Source: Propionibacterium sp. (GTDB lineage: Bacteria > Actinomycetota > Actinomycetes > Propionibacteriales > Propionibacteriaceae). Taken from it: a DNA stretch of 5,201 nucleotides. Numbering within the stretch: the stretch's first letter is position 1; every line of letters starts with the position of its first letter. The stretch spans positions 1-5,201 of the forward strand of contig JAAYAO010000026.1 of NCBI GenBank assembly GCA_012719335.1, in the 5' to 3' direction. A program made the position numbers and the translations under genes. Shown here piece after piece: positions 1-5,201 of this stretch. The notes below the pieces were generated by a model. That model was given only the letters and a program-made list of their open reading frames with translations, did no database searches and was not told the origin of the DNA.

Positions 1-700
1 CTTCTTCGACGAGGCGCACCTGCTGTTCAAGGACGCATCGAAGGCCTTTCTGGAGGCGATCGTGCAGACCGTCCGGCTGATCCGGTCGAAGGGCGTGGGG
101 GTCTTCTTCATCACCCAGACCCCTTCCGACCTGCCCGACGACGTGCTGGCCCAGCTCGGGTCGCGGGTGCAGCATCAGTTGCGCGCCCACACCCCGCGGG
201 ACGCCAAGGCGTTGAAAGCCACCGTGCAGACCTTCCCGACCTCGGCCTACGGCGATCTGGCCGAGGTGCTGCAGAAACTCGGCACCGGTGAGGCCGTCGT
301 CACCGTGATGGACCCGGACGGGGCCCCGACCCCGGTCGCTTGGACGCGGGTCCGGGCACCGCAGGCCTCGATGTCGTCGGTGGATGCGGACGTGCTCGGG
401 CCCGGTATCGCGGGGTCGGCGATGACCACCAAATACGGTCAACAGATCGACCGGGATTCGGCCCACGAGATGCTCGCCCGCAAGGTCGAGGAGGGGGCCC
501 GGGCCGCCGAGGAGGAGGAACGGGCCGCAGCCGAACGTCCGTCCGGGAAACCGGCCGCCGAGCCCCGCCGCACCGGCCGGGCGAAAGCGCAGAAGAGCAC
601 CTTTGAGAAGGTCACCGAATCATCGGCGTTCAAACAGTTCGCCCGTTCGGCCGGCCGGGAGATCGTCCGGTCGATCTTCGGGACGGCCCGGCGCCGCTGA
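1..700 (+). CDS. HerA-like helicase/ATPase, DUF853 (YjgR) family, C-terminal part, 5' end outside window
   Basis: The reading frame is open from base 2, giving 232 visible residues before TGA at 698-700. The first visible residues, FFDEAHLLF, are a Walker B motif with the catalytic acidic pair. They are followed by VRLIRSKGVGVFFITQTPSD (residues about 24-43) and a QLGSRVQHQLRAHTP stretch, both hallmarks of the YjgR/DUF853 branch of HerA/FtsK-like P-loop ATPases. The Walker A motif would lie upstream, outside the window. After the ATPase core comes a charged, Ala/Glu/Arg-rich segment (about residues 150-200) that may be helical or flexible. It ends in a short basic tail (SAGREIVRSIFG), which resembles the conserved C terminus of YjgR proteins. 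The GTG at 62 is internal, not a start, because the Walker B motif precedes it in frame. Members are presumed hexameric DNA-translocating or remodelling ATPases, but their physiological role is poorly known. The stop lies 1 bp from the stop of the convergent aldolase gene. Confidence 0.93.
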   Translation, partial: FFDEAHLLFKDASKAFLEAIVQTVRLIRSKGVGVFFITQTPSDLPDDVLAQLGSRVQHQLRAHTPRDAKALKATVQTFPTSAYGDLAEVLQKLGTGEAVVTVMDPDGAPTPVAWTRVRAPQASMSSVDADVLGPGIAGSAMTTKYGQQIDRDSAHEMLARKVEEGARAAEEEERAAAERPSGKPAAEPRRTGRAKAQKSTFEKVTESSAFKQFARSAGREIVRSIFGTARRR

Positions 701-701
701 C

Positions 702-1439
702 TCAGTACACCGGCGCGGGGCCGGCGCTGGTGTCGCTCGCACCGAGGGCGGCGACCCGTTCGGCGATGGCCTGATGCAGTAGGACGGTCTCCCCACCGGC
801 GATCACGAAGGTGAAGCCGAGGTCGCGCGCGGTCGGTACCTCGTCCCAGGTGCCCAGCGCGACACCGCACATCACCCCGGCCTCCCGGCAGATCTCGACG
901 ATGCCGCGCAGCACCTCGGCCACCTCCGGCTTGTCGATCAGGTCACCGGCCGACTTCACCTCCATGCCCAGGTCGAGGGACAGGTCGGCGGGGCCGACCA
1001 GCACCCCGTAGAGGTCCGGCGTGGCGACGATCTCGGCCAGGTTCTCGTAGGACTCCCGGCTTTCGACCATGATCACGCAGTGGCCGTCGTTGATGCCCTC
1101 GGCGGTCACCGACAAGGGGCCGAAGCTGCGGGTGCCCTTGGGTTGGTGCAGACAGGCGCGGACGGCCCGGGAGGCCTCTTCGGCGGTGTCGACGAAGGGG
1201 ACGATCACCGCGTCGGCACCGGCGTCGAGGGCCTTGCCGATCCGGGCATTGGCCGAGGACGCCACCCGCACCCACAGTTTCGCCGAACCGGGCAGTTTCG
1301 TGGTTTGGGAGAGTTCGAGCACGGTGGATTCGGTGACCAGGGAGTGCTGCAGGTCGATCGCGACCATGTCCAGATCGGATCGCAGGGCCGCTCGTCCCAG
1401 GCTGGTACCCGCAGTCGACCACCACATGCCATACTTCAT
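702..1439 (-). CDS. HpcH/HpaI family aldolase (class II, metal-dependent)
   Basis: This 245-residue protein has the length and motif order of HpcH/HpaI aldolases (PF03328), cytosolic (beta/alpha)8-barrel enzymes that reversibly cleave 2-keto-3-deoxy or 4-hydroxy-2-oxo acids to pyruvate and an aldehyde. Visible active-site equivalents are His32 in IDLQHS (catalytic His), Arg58 in LWVRV (binds the pyruvate carboxylate/enolate), Glu126 in MVESRE and Asp152 in VGPADLS (divalent-metal ligands). The 26-residue Glu-Asp spacing equals that of E. coli HpaI. The usual D-x-E-H is D-L-Q-H here, as in relatives with an IDxQH motif. ATG at 1439 was chosen because GGGAGG lies 4 nt upstream. In-frame ATGs at 1451 and 1466 are alternatives; the one at 1466 also has a GAAGG 7 nt upstream and would give a longer N terminus closer to many relatives. 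The substrate cannot be read from the sequence, and the flanking genes do not indicate a catabolic pathway. The frame stays open upstream to about 2300, but that is a GC-rich artefact over the lipoprotein gene. Confidence 0.92.
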   Translation of the reverse strand: MKYGMWWSTAGTSLGRAALRSDLDMVAIDLQHSLVTESTVLELSQTTKLPGSAKLWVRVASSANARIGKALDAGADAVIVPFVDTAEEASRAVRACLHQPKGTRSFGPLSVTAEGINDGHCVIMVESRESYENLAEIVATPDLYGVLVGPADLSLDLGMEVKSAGDLIDKPEVAEVLRGIVEICREAGVMCGVALGTWDEVPTARDLGFTFVIAGGETVLLHQAIAERVAALGASDTSAGPAPVY

Positions 1440-1443
1440 CGTG

Positions 1444-1449
1444 CCTCCC
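1444..1449 (-). promoter_or_regulatory. Shine-Dalgarno sequence of the aldolase gene
   Basis: Read on the - strand this is GGGAGG, followed by CACG and then ATG at 1439. It is a near-consensus ribosome binding site at short spacing and is the main reason for preferring the 1439 start. The 1451 ATG has no comparable site, and the 1466 ATG has only a shorter GAAGG. Confidence 0.7.
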
Positions 1450-1472
1450 ATGAGCGAACCGGGCATCGACGC

Positions 1473-1500
1473 ACCTTCGCGGATGCCTTGCTCCGAAGGT
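1473..1500. repeat. Inverted repeat ACCTTCG-N14-CGAAGGT in the aldolase leader
   Basis: Perfect 7-bp arms at 1473-1479 and 1494-1500 flank a 14-nt spacer. The element lies in the 113-bp gap (1440-1552) between the lipoprotein stop and the aldolase start, 34 bp upstream of the preferred aldolase ATG. It could be an operator for a dimeric regulator, a hairpin in the aldolase 5' leader, or a weak 3' structure of the lipoprotein transcript. In transcript sense the downstream arm contains the GAAGG that would serve the alternative ATG at 1466, so a folded hairpin would hide that site. No U-tract follows, so it is not a typical intrinsic terminator. Confidence 0.5.
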
Positions 1501-1552
1501 AACCGGGGTCGGGAGGGGGTGGCGCGCCGATTCCGGCTTCGGGAACGCCCGG

Positions 1553-2236
1553 TCAGAATGTGGCGATCACATCGCGGTTCAGGAATGCTCCGTGCCCGGT
1601 ACCGGTGTGCCAGCAGGTCATCCCGTTCGATTCGCTGGCGCAGACATAGTGGGCGTAATACACGCTGGTGCCGTACGGAACCTCCATCGCGCCCGGTTCC
1701 ATGTACAACGCGATGTCGGTCTTCGGGCCCACCACGGGCACGTCGTGCAGGGTCACCCACCAATGCGACCCGAGGTCGGGGTCCGACCCCATCTTCGGGT
1801 TGTCCCTCATCGAGGCCACCCCGCAGCCGGCGTAGTCGAAGCCCAGATCGCAGCCGATGTTGCCGGTGGGGGAGAGCAGCACGCCGAACCCGCTGTTCAC
1901 GGTGGTGAGCTCGACGGCATCGGCCGGCACCGGGCCGCCGGCCGCAGGGTGGGCGCCCTCGGGCAGTCGTTGATCCGGTGGCGGGGGTGGTTCGGGGTCC
2001 CGGCGGGGTTGCTCGCGGGGTGGCGGCGGAGGCGGGGTCGGTCGGTCGGACGGCCGGGGCTGCAGGGTGACCTGGGGGTCGGGGTCGTCCGGTTCGGGGG
2101 AGGCGGTCGGCGAGGGCTGCTCGGCCGGGGTCGAGGCGGGTGCCGGGACGGCCCGGTCGGCGTCCTGCCCGAGCAGTGAGCACCCCGTCAGGGCGATGGC
2201 GATGCCGATCAGGACGGCTTCGAGTCGTGGCTTCAT
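1553..2236 (-). CDS. Proline-rich secreted lipoprotein with a C-terminal four-cysteine domain
   Basis: This 227-residue protein starts with a lipoprotein signal peptide: basic MKPR, a hydrophobic core (about 8-16) and the lipobox LTGC with lipidated Cys19. It should be anchored to the outer face of the membrane. Residues about 30-100 form a low-complexity Pro/Ser/Thr/Glu stalk with runs of seven and five prolines, probably spanning cell wall. Residues about 107-227 are a compact domain with SPTGNIGC (Cys129), Cys138, Cys199, MTC (Cys208) and a TGHGAFLNRD end. The four cysteines probably form two disulfides. The GNIGC start and final C-x-(N)-TGHG-F-x-R resemble a small secreted domain common in actinobacteria (from memory, like DUF6636 proteins); this is recognition of a pattern, not a search result. 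ATG at 2236 is supported by GGAGGT 5 nt upstream. The gene is divergent from the nitric oxide reductase and precedes the aldolase on the same strand. Function is unknown. Confidence 0.88.
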   Translation of the reverse strand: MKPRLEAVLIGIAIALTGCSLLGQDADRAVPAPASTPAEQPSPTASPEPDDPDPQVTLQPRPSDRPTPPPPPPREQPRRDPEPPPPPDQRLPEGAHPAAGGPVPADAVELTTVNSGFGVLLSPTGNIGCDLGFDYAGCGVASMRDNPKMGSDPDLGSHWWVTLHDVPVVGPKTDIALYMEPGAMEVPYGTSVYYAHYVCASESNGMTCWHTGTGHGAFLNRDVIATF

Positions 2237-2241
2237 GGCTG

Positions 2242-2247
2242 ACCTCC
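2242..2247 (-). promoter_or_regulatory. Shine-Dalgarno sequence of the lipoprotein gene
   Basis: The - strand reads GGAGGT, then five bases, then ATG at 2236. This strong site fixes the start directly before the signal peptide. Confidence 0.75.
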
Positions 2248-2305
2248 GGTGCGTCTATCCAGACACTCTCGCGTGGACCATCCGGGAATCCATCGGCCAT
2301 GAGGG

Positions 2306-2327
2306 GTCACCTTCGCCGGCGGGTGAC
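2306..2327. repeat. Inverted repeat GTCACC-N10-GGTGAC, candidate operator
   Basis: Perfect 6-bp arms (2306-2311 and 2322-2327) with a 10-nt spacer form a 22-bp dyad in the divergent region, 44 bp before the reductase start and 69 bp from the lipoprotein start. The size and symmetry fit a dimeric regulator. It is not a CRP/FNR-type site (no TGTGA-N6-TCACA or TTGAT-N4-ATCAA arrangement). The regulator is unknown. Confidence 0.45.
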
Positions 2328-2350
2328 ATGTCGATAAGAGGTCTGGAAAC

Positions 2351-2365
2351 CCTGTTTATTACAGG
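2351..2365. repeat. Palindrome CCTGT-TTATT-ACAGG just before the reductase start, candidate operator
   Basis: Perfect 5-bp arms flank an all-A/T spacer, ending 6 bp before the GTG start of the nitric oxide reductase. It overlaps the only AT-rich -10-like sequence there (TATTAC, 2358-2363), which is where a repressor would block initiation. The AGG of its right arm is also the only Shine-Dalgarno-like sequence for that start. The identity of any binding protein is inference; NO-sensing repressors such as NsrR commonly control this type of gene in other bacteria, but I cannot match this palindrome to a known consensus. Confidence 0.45.
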
Positions 2366-2371
2366 CTAAGC

Positions 2372-4795
2372 GTGGATAAACATCCTGTCATGGCCATTAC
2401 ACGAAGCTCAGCCCCCGCCACGGGCAACTCGAAGCTACGGTCCCGCGACGCGCGCTGGTGGGTCGCGCTGATCCTGGTGCTCGTCGGGTCCTTCGGCGTG
2501 CTCCTCTACATGGGGCAACAGATCAACCAACACAAACCACCCATCCCGGCCCAGGTGGTCGACACCGACGGCACGGAACTCTTCACCGGGGACGACATCG
2601 TCGACGGCCAGAAGATCTGGCAATCCATCGGTGGGCAACAGATCGGTTCGGTGTGGGGACACGGCGCCTATGTCGCCCCAGACTGGACCGCCGATTGGCT
2701 GCACCGCGAAATCCTCTTCGTCCTGGACGAGTACGCCGGCAGTGCGGGCTTCGACTCCCTGGGGGTCGAGGAGCAGGCCGCCCTGCAGGCCCGGATGAAA
2801 CAGGTCATCCGCACCAACACCTACGACCCGGACACCGAAACGGTCACCCTGGCGCCCGAGCGGGTCGGCGCCTGGCGGGCGAACACCGAGCACTACTCGC
2901 AGATCTTCGCCGAGGGTCATGAGCCCTATGCCATCCCGGCCGGCACCCTCACCAACACCGAGCAACTCGAGAAGATGTCGGCTTTCTTCTGGTGGTCGTC
3001 CTGGGCGGCGTCGACGAACTCGCCCGACTCCGACATCACCTACACTCAGAACTGGCCGCACGAACCCCTGATCGACAACGTGCCGACCACCACCAACATC
3101 CTTTGGTCGATCATCTCCATCATCCTGCTGCTGCTCGGCATCGCCGGCATGGTCTGGTACCACAACGCCCACTCCGGCGATGACGAGATCACCGAGGACG
3201 TGCCCACCAAGGACCCGCTGCTGGGATACCAGCCGACCCCCTCGCAGAAAGCCACCCTGAAGTACTTCTTCGTGGTCGGTGGTCTGTTCGTGATGCAGAT
3301 CGCGGTCGGCATTCTCACCGCCCACTACGGCGTCGAGGGCGGCGCGCTGTACGGCATCCCGATCGATGAATTCCTGCCCTATGCGGTGGTGCGCACCTGG
3401 CACACCTCGCTGGGCATCTTCTGGATCGCGACCGCCTGGCTGGCCACCGGCCTGTTCGTCGCCCCGGCGGTGGGCGGCCGGGAACCGAAGTACCAACGCC
3501 TCGGGGTGAACGTGCTCTTCGTCGCCCTGATCGTGGTGGTGCTCGGGTCGATGATCGGGCAGTGGTTGTCGATCCTGGGCAAGATGGGCCACGGACGGGC
3601 GCTGAACTGGTGGCTCGGCACCACCGGGTACGAGTACCTCGACCTGGCCCGCACCTGGCAGATCGCCCTGTTCATCGGGTTGGTGCTCTGGCTGTTCCTG
3701 ATGGTGCGGGCGCTGTGGCCGGCCCTGAAGCGGGCCAGGACCCCCGAGGGCAACCACCCCACCGAGGAGGCCCCGCTGGCCGCCGGGTCGCAGCGCACCC
3801 TGGTGCTGATGTTCGTGATGTCGTGCGTGGCGATCACCGGCTTCTTCGGAGCCGCCTTCGGCATGGGCCACGACACCCATCTGTCGATCACCGAGTACTG
3901 GCGCTGGTGGGTGGTGCACCTGTGGGTGGAGGGCTTCTTCGAGGTCTTCGCCACCGTGGTGATCGCCTTCCTGCTGGTGCGTCTCGGCCTGCTGCGTCCG
4001 GCACTGGCCGCCACCGCCACCCTGGCCGCCACCGTGGTCTTCCTGACCGGCGGCATCATCGGCACCGGCCACCACCTGTACTTCTCCGGGTCGAACGACG
4101 TGGTGATGGCCTGGTCGGCCGCCTTCAGTGCCCTGGAGGTCGTGCCGCTGGCGCTGGTCGGCTTCGAGGCCTTCCGCAATATGAAGCTGCTCAAGGTGAG
4201 CGAATGGGTGGCCGGGTACAAGTGGGCGATCTACTTCTTCGTCTCGGTGGCCTTCTGGAACATGCTGGGCGCCGGCGTGTTCGGCTTCCTGATCAACCCG
4301 CCGATCTCGCTGTTCTACGTCCAGGGCCTGAACCTGACCCCGCTGCACGGCCACACCGCACTGTTCGGGGTGTACGGCATGCTCGGCATCGGGTTGATGC
4401 TGTTCTGCATCCGCTCGTTGATGCCCGGTAAGGAATGGCGCGACAAGCCGATCGCGATCGGCTTCTGGTGCCTGAACGGTGGCCTGTTGCTGATGGCCCT
4501 GCTCAGCCTGCTGCCGGTGGGTCTGGCTCAGGCCTGGGCCAGCATGGAGCACGGCTTCTGGTACGCCCGATCCTCGGAGTTCCTCTACACCCCGGTGCTC
4601 ACCGTGCTGCGCTGGCTGCGCACCCCCGGTGACGTGGTCTTCGCTCTCGGGGCCCTGGCGATCGGCGTGTTCATGGTCGGCCTGATCACCGGCTGGTCGG
4701 TGAAGAAGACCGGCCCCGAGGTGGCCTCCGGCAGCCCGCTGCAAACCGGCGACGCCGAAGCCGCCGAGCAGGAGGTCGGCGCCGGCCGGGACTGA
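2372..4795 (+). CDS. norB: Quinol-dependent nitric oxide reductase (qNor), single-subunit
   Basis: This 807-residue membrane enzyme of the heme-copper oxidase superfamily reduces 2 NO to N2O with electrons from quinol. It has about 14 hydrophobic segments: one near 30-48, an outside domain (about 50-240, containing GQKIWQSIGGQQIGSVWGHG), a second near 241-263, then the 12-helix NorB core. The N-terminal domain has no CXXCH and no cysteine, so it carries no heme c; this marks qNor rather than the two-subunit cytochrome c enzyme. Inferred ligands: His344 and His661 for low-spin heme b, His659 for heme b3, and His516, His567, His568 plus Glu520 for the non-heme iron FeB. Glu524 and Glu589 match the other conserved core glutamates, so the active site looks complete. 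The GTG at 2372 has only a weak AGG 6 nt upstream; ATG at 2390 is an in-frame alternative with no ribosome site. No norQ/norD or other denitrification gene is in view, so NO detoxification is plausible. It looks monocistronic. Confidence 0.97.
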   Translation: MDKHPVMAITRSSAPATGNSKLRSRDARWWVALILVLVGSFGVLLYMGQQINQHKPPIPAQVVDTDGTELFTGDDIVDGQKIWQSIGGQQIGSVWGHGAYVAPDWTADWLHREILFVLDEYAGSAGFDSLGVEEQAALQARMKQVIRTNTYDPDTETVTLAPERVGAWRANTEHYSQIFAEGHEPYAIPAGTLTNTEQLEKMSAFFWWSSWAASTNSPDSDITYTQNWPHEPLIDNVPTTTNILWSIISIILLLLGIAGMVWYHNAHSGDDEITEDVPTKDPLLGYQPTPSQKATLKYFFVVGGLFVMQIAVGILTAHYGVEGGALYGIPIDEFLPYAVVRTWHTSLGIFWIATAWLATGLFVAPAVGGREPKYQRLGVNVLFVALIVVVLGSMIGQWLSILGKMGHGRALNWWLGTTGYEYLDLARTWQIALFIGLVLWLFLMVRALWPALKRARTPEGNHPTEEAPLAAGSQRTLVLMFVMSCVAITGFFGAAFGMGHDTHLSITEYWRWWVVHLWVEGFFEVFATVVIAFLLVRLGLLRPALAATATLAATVVFLTGGIIGTGHHLYFSGSNDVVMAWSAAFSALEVVPLALVGFEAFRNMKLLKVSEWVAGYKWAIYFFVSVAFWNMLGAGVFGFLINPPISLFYVQGLNLTPLHGHTALFGVYGMLGIGLMLFCIRSLMPGKEWRDKPIAIGFWCLNGGLLLMALLSLLPVGLAQAWASMEHGFWYARSSEFLYTPVLTVLRWLRTPGDVVFALGALAIGVFMVGLITGWSVKKTGPEVASGSPLQTGDAEAAEQEVGAGRD

Positions 4796-4809
4796 CACAT
4801 CCGGCAATG

Positions 4810-4838
4810 GGGGGCGGGCGAGCGGATCGTCCGCCCCC
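4810..4838. terminator. GC-rich hairpin between norB and selO, probable bidirectional terminator
   Basis: GGGGGCGG (4810-4817) pairs perfectly with CCGCCCCC (4831-4838). Inside it, a G-T wobble and CGA/TCG extend the stem to about 12 pairs around a 5-nt loop (4822-4826). It starts 14 bp after the norB stop, within the 85-bp gap between convergent genes, and can fold on either strand. There is no long T-tract (TGTTGG follows), which is common for terminators in high-GC actinobacteria. Confidence 0.7.
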
Positions 4839-4880
4839 TGTTGGTGCCCATGGCGGCGGAACCCGAGTGGCCGGGAGGGC

Positions 4881-5201
4881 TCAGGTGCCGCAGAAGGTCA
4901 CATAACCCTCGGTGAACCCGGCCGGGGCCGGTTCGGCATGGCGGGCCAGGCCGGGACGCTCGGTGAACGGCTCGCGCACCAGGGTCAGCAACTGTTCGAA
5001 GGGTGCGATATCGCCCGCGGTGGCCGCGGCCAGGGCCTCCTCGACCAGGTGATTGCGGGGGATGTACAGCGGGTTCGCGTCCGGGTTCAGTTCCCGGAAG
5101 GTGGTGGTGAAGTCGAGGTGTTTGGCTTCCATCCGCGCCAGCAACTCGTCGACGGGCAGTTCGGTTTTCGCCGCGAACCGCTCCGCACGGGCCGACTCGT
5201 A
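4881..5201 (-). CDS. selO: Protein adenylyltransferase SelO (YdiU/UPF0061 family), C-terminal part, 5' end outside window
   Basis: The frame is open from the right edge to TGA at 4881-4883 and encodes the last 106 residues. SelO is a pseudokinase-fold enzyme that transfers AMP from ATP to Ser/Thr/Tyr residues of proteins and is linked to redox homeostasis. The visible part matches the YdiU C terminus: a [10 protein letters not shown] segment, then [15 protein letters not shown] (the conserved NPxYxxRNxL motif), then [14 protein letters not shown] and the end TFCGT. The kinase-like core and nucleotide-binding residues lie outside the window. The third-last residue is cysteine, in the position of the C-terminal Cys of E. 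coli SelO and the selenocysteine of animal SelO; in E. coli this Cys forms a regulatory disulfide. TTG at 5144 is internal, because family-like sequence continues upstream ([19 protein letters not shown]). The gene is convergent with norB, separated by a hairpin. Confidence 0.92.
   Translation of the reverse strand, partial: YESARAERFAAKTELPVDELLARMEAKHLDFTTTFRELNPDANPLYIPRNHLVEEALAAATAGDIAPFEQLLTLVREPFTERPGLARHAEPAPAGFTEGYVTFCGT

Larger units (their letters stand above)
2237..2371. promoter_or_regulatory. Divergent control region between the lipoprotein and nitric oxide reductase genes
   Basis: These 135 bp separate two genes transcribed away from each other, so promoters for both should lie here. 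The half nearest the reductase (about 2328-2371) is clearly more AT-rich than the surrounding coding DNA. The region holds two inverted repeats, listed separately, plus an 8-bp palindrome GACATGTC at 2325-2332. A GTCTGGA heptamer faces the reductase at 2341-2347 and occurs again, facing the lipoprotein gene, at 2258-2264. I could not find a convincing paired -35/-10 for either gene. TATTAC at 2358-2363 is a possible -10 for the reductase, and its distance to the GTG at 2372 would fit a leaderless or nearly leaderless transcript. Confidence 0.55.

Noticed and set aside
62..700. A complete gene starting at GTG 62
   Set aside because: The frame is open to the left edge and encodes a Walker B motif before this codon, so the gene is truncated by the window.
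1530..1546. A hairpin TTCC...GGAA after the lipoprotein stop as an intrinsic terminator
   Set aside because: Only four pairs can form, with a 7-nt loop and no T-tract. It is too weak to call.
1959..2135. Tandem-repeat-like C/G-rich tract in the lipoprotein gene
   Set aside because: The pattern is explained by proline codons of the stalk and has no regular repeat unit.
1440..2300. A long in-frame upstream extension of the aldolase, suggesting a 532-residue fusion
   Set aside because: The extension is Arg/Pro/Ala-rich low-complexity translation over the lipoprotein gene, which has its own ribosome site, signal peptide and domain in another frame. The aldolase has a strong ribosome site at 1444-1449.
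3379..4221. Antisense and alternative-frame ORFs inside norB, and others across the window
   Set aside because: They overlap well-supported genes, lack ribosome sites and show biased, low-complexity composition typical of shadow frames in high-GC DNA.
2435..4807. A 790-codon open frame antisense to norB
   Set aside because: Its translation is rich in His, Gln, Gly and Glu with no domain-like pattern. It is the mirror of GC-rich codon use in a true gene whose function is certain on the + strand.
4881..5144. A complete 87-residue small protein starting at TTG 5144
   Set aside because: SelO-like sequence continues in frame upstream to the window edge, so this is the C terminus of a larger gene.

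Overview
This is a GC-rich stretch of bacterial chromosome. GC-rich third codon positions, GTG/TTG starts and GC-rich intergenic DNA suggest an actinobacterium. A Propionibacteriaceae-like host is possible, but that is only an impression and I cannot fix the genus. There are five protein-coding genes, two of them cut by the window edges. I see no RNA gene, mobile element, CRISPR array or prophage signature.

Layout from left to right. (1) The 3' part of a YjgR-type (DUF853) HerA-like ATPase on the + strand, 1-700. (2) One base later, and convergent with it, a HpcH/HpaI-family class II aldolase on the - strand, 702-1439, with a clear Shine-Dalgarno sequence. (3) A 113-bp gap holding a 7-bp inverted repeat. 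(4) A secreted lipoprotein on the - strand, 1553-2236, with a lipobox, a proline-rich stalk and a C-terminal four-cysteine domain. (5) A 135-bp divergent control region, 2237-2371, with two clear inverted repeats. (6) A full-length quinol-type nitric oxide reductase on the + strand, 2372-4795. (7) A strong GC hairpin, 4810-4838, between convergent genes. (8) The 3' end of the protein AMPylase SelO on the - strand, entering from the right edge.

The genes do not form one obvious pathway. The nitric oxide reductase is a stand-alone single-subunit enzyme with no other denitrification gene in view, which fits NO detoxification or a partial denitrification chain. It has its own upstream region and its own terminator-like hairpin, so it looks monocistronic. 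SelO (redox-linked protein AMPylation) lies next to it in convergent orientation, so co-transcription is not implied. The lipoprotein and aldolase point the same way and may be co-transcribed, but their products have no evident link.

I found no convincing new biological system. The points most worth a second look are the palindromes upstream of the nitric oxide reductase, the inverted repeat in the aldolase leader, and the exact starts of those two genes.
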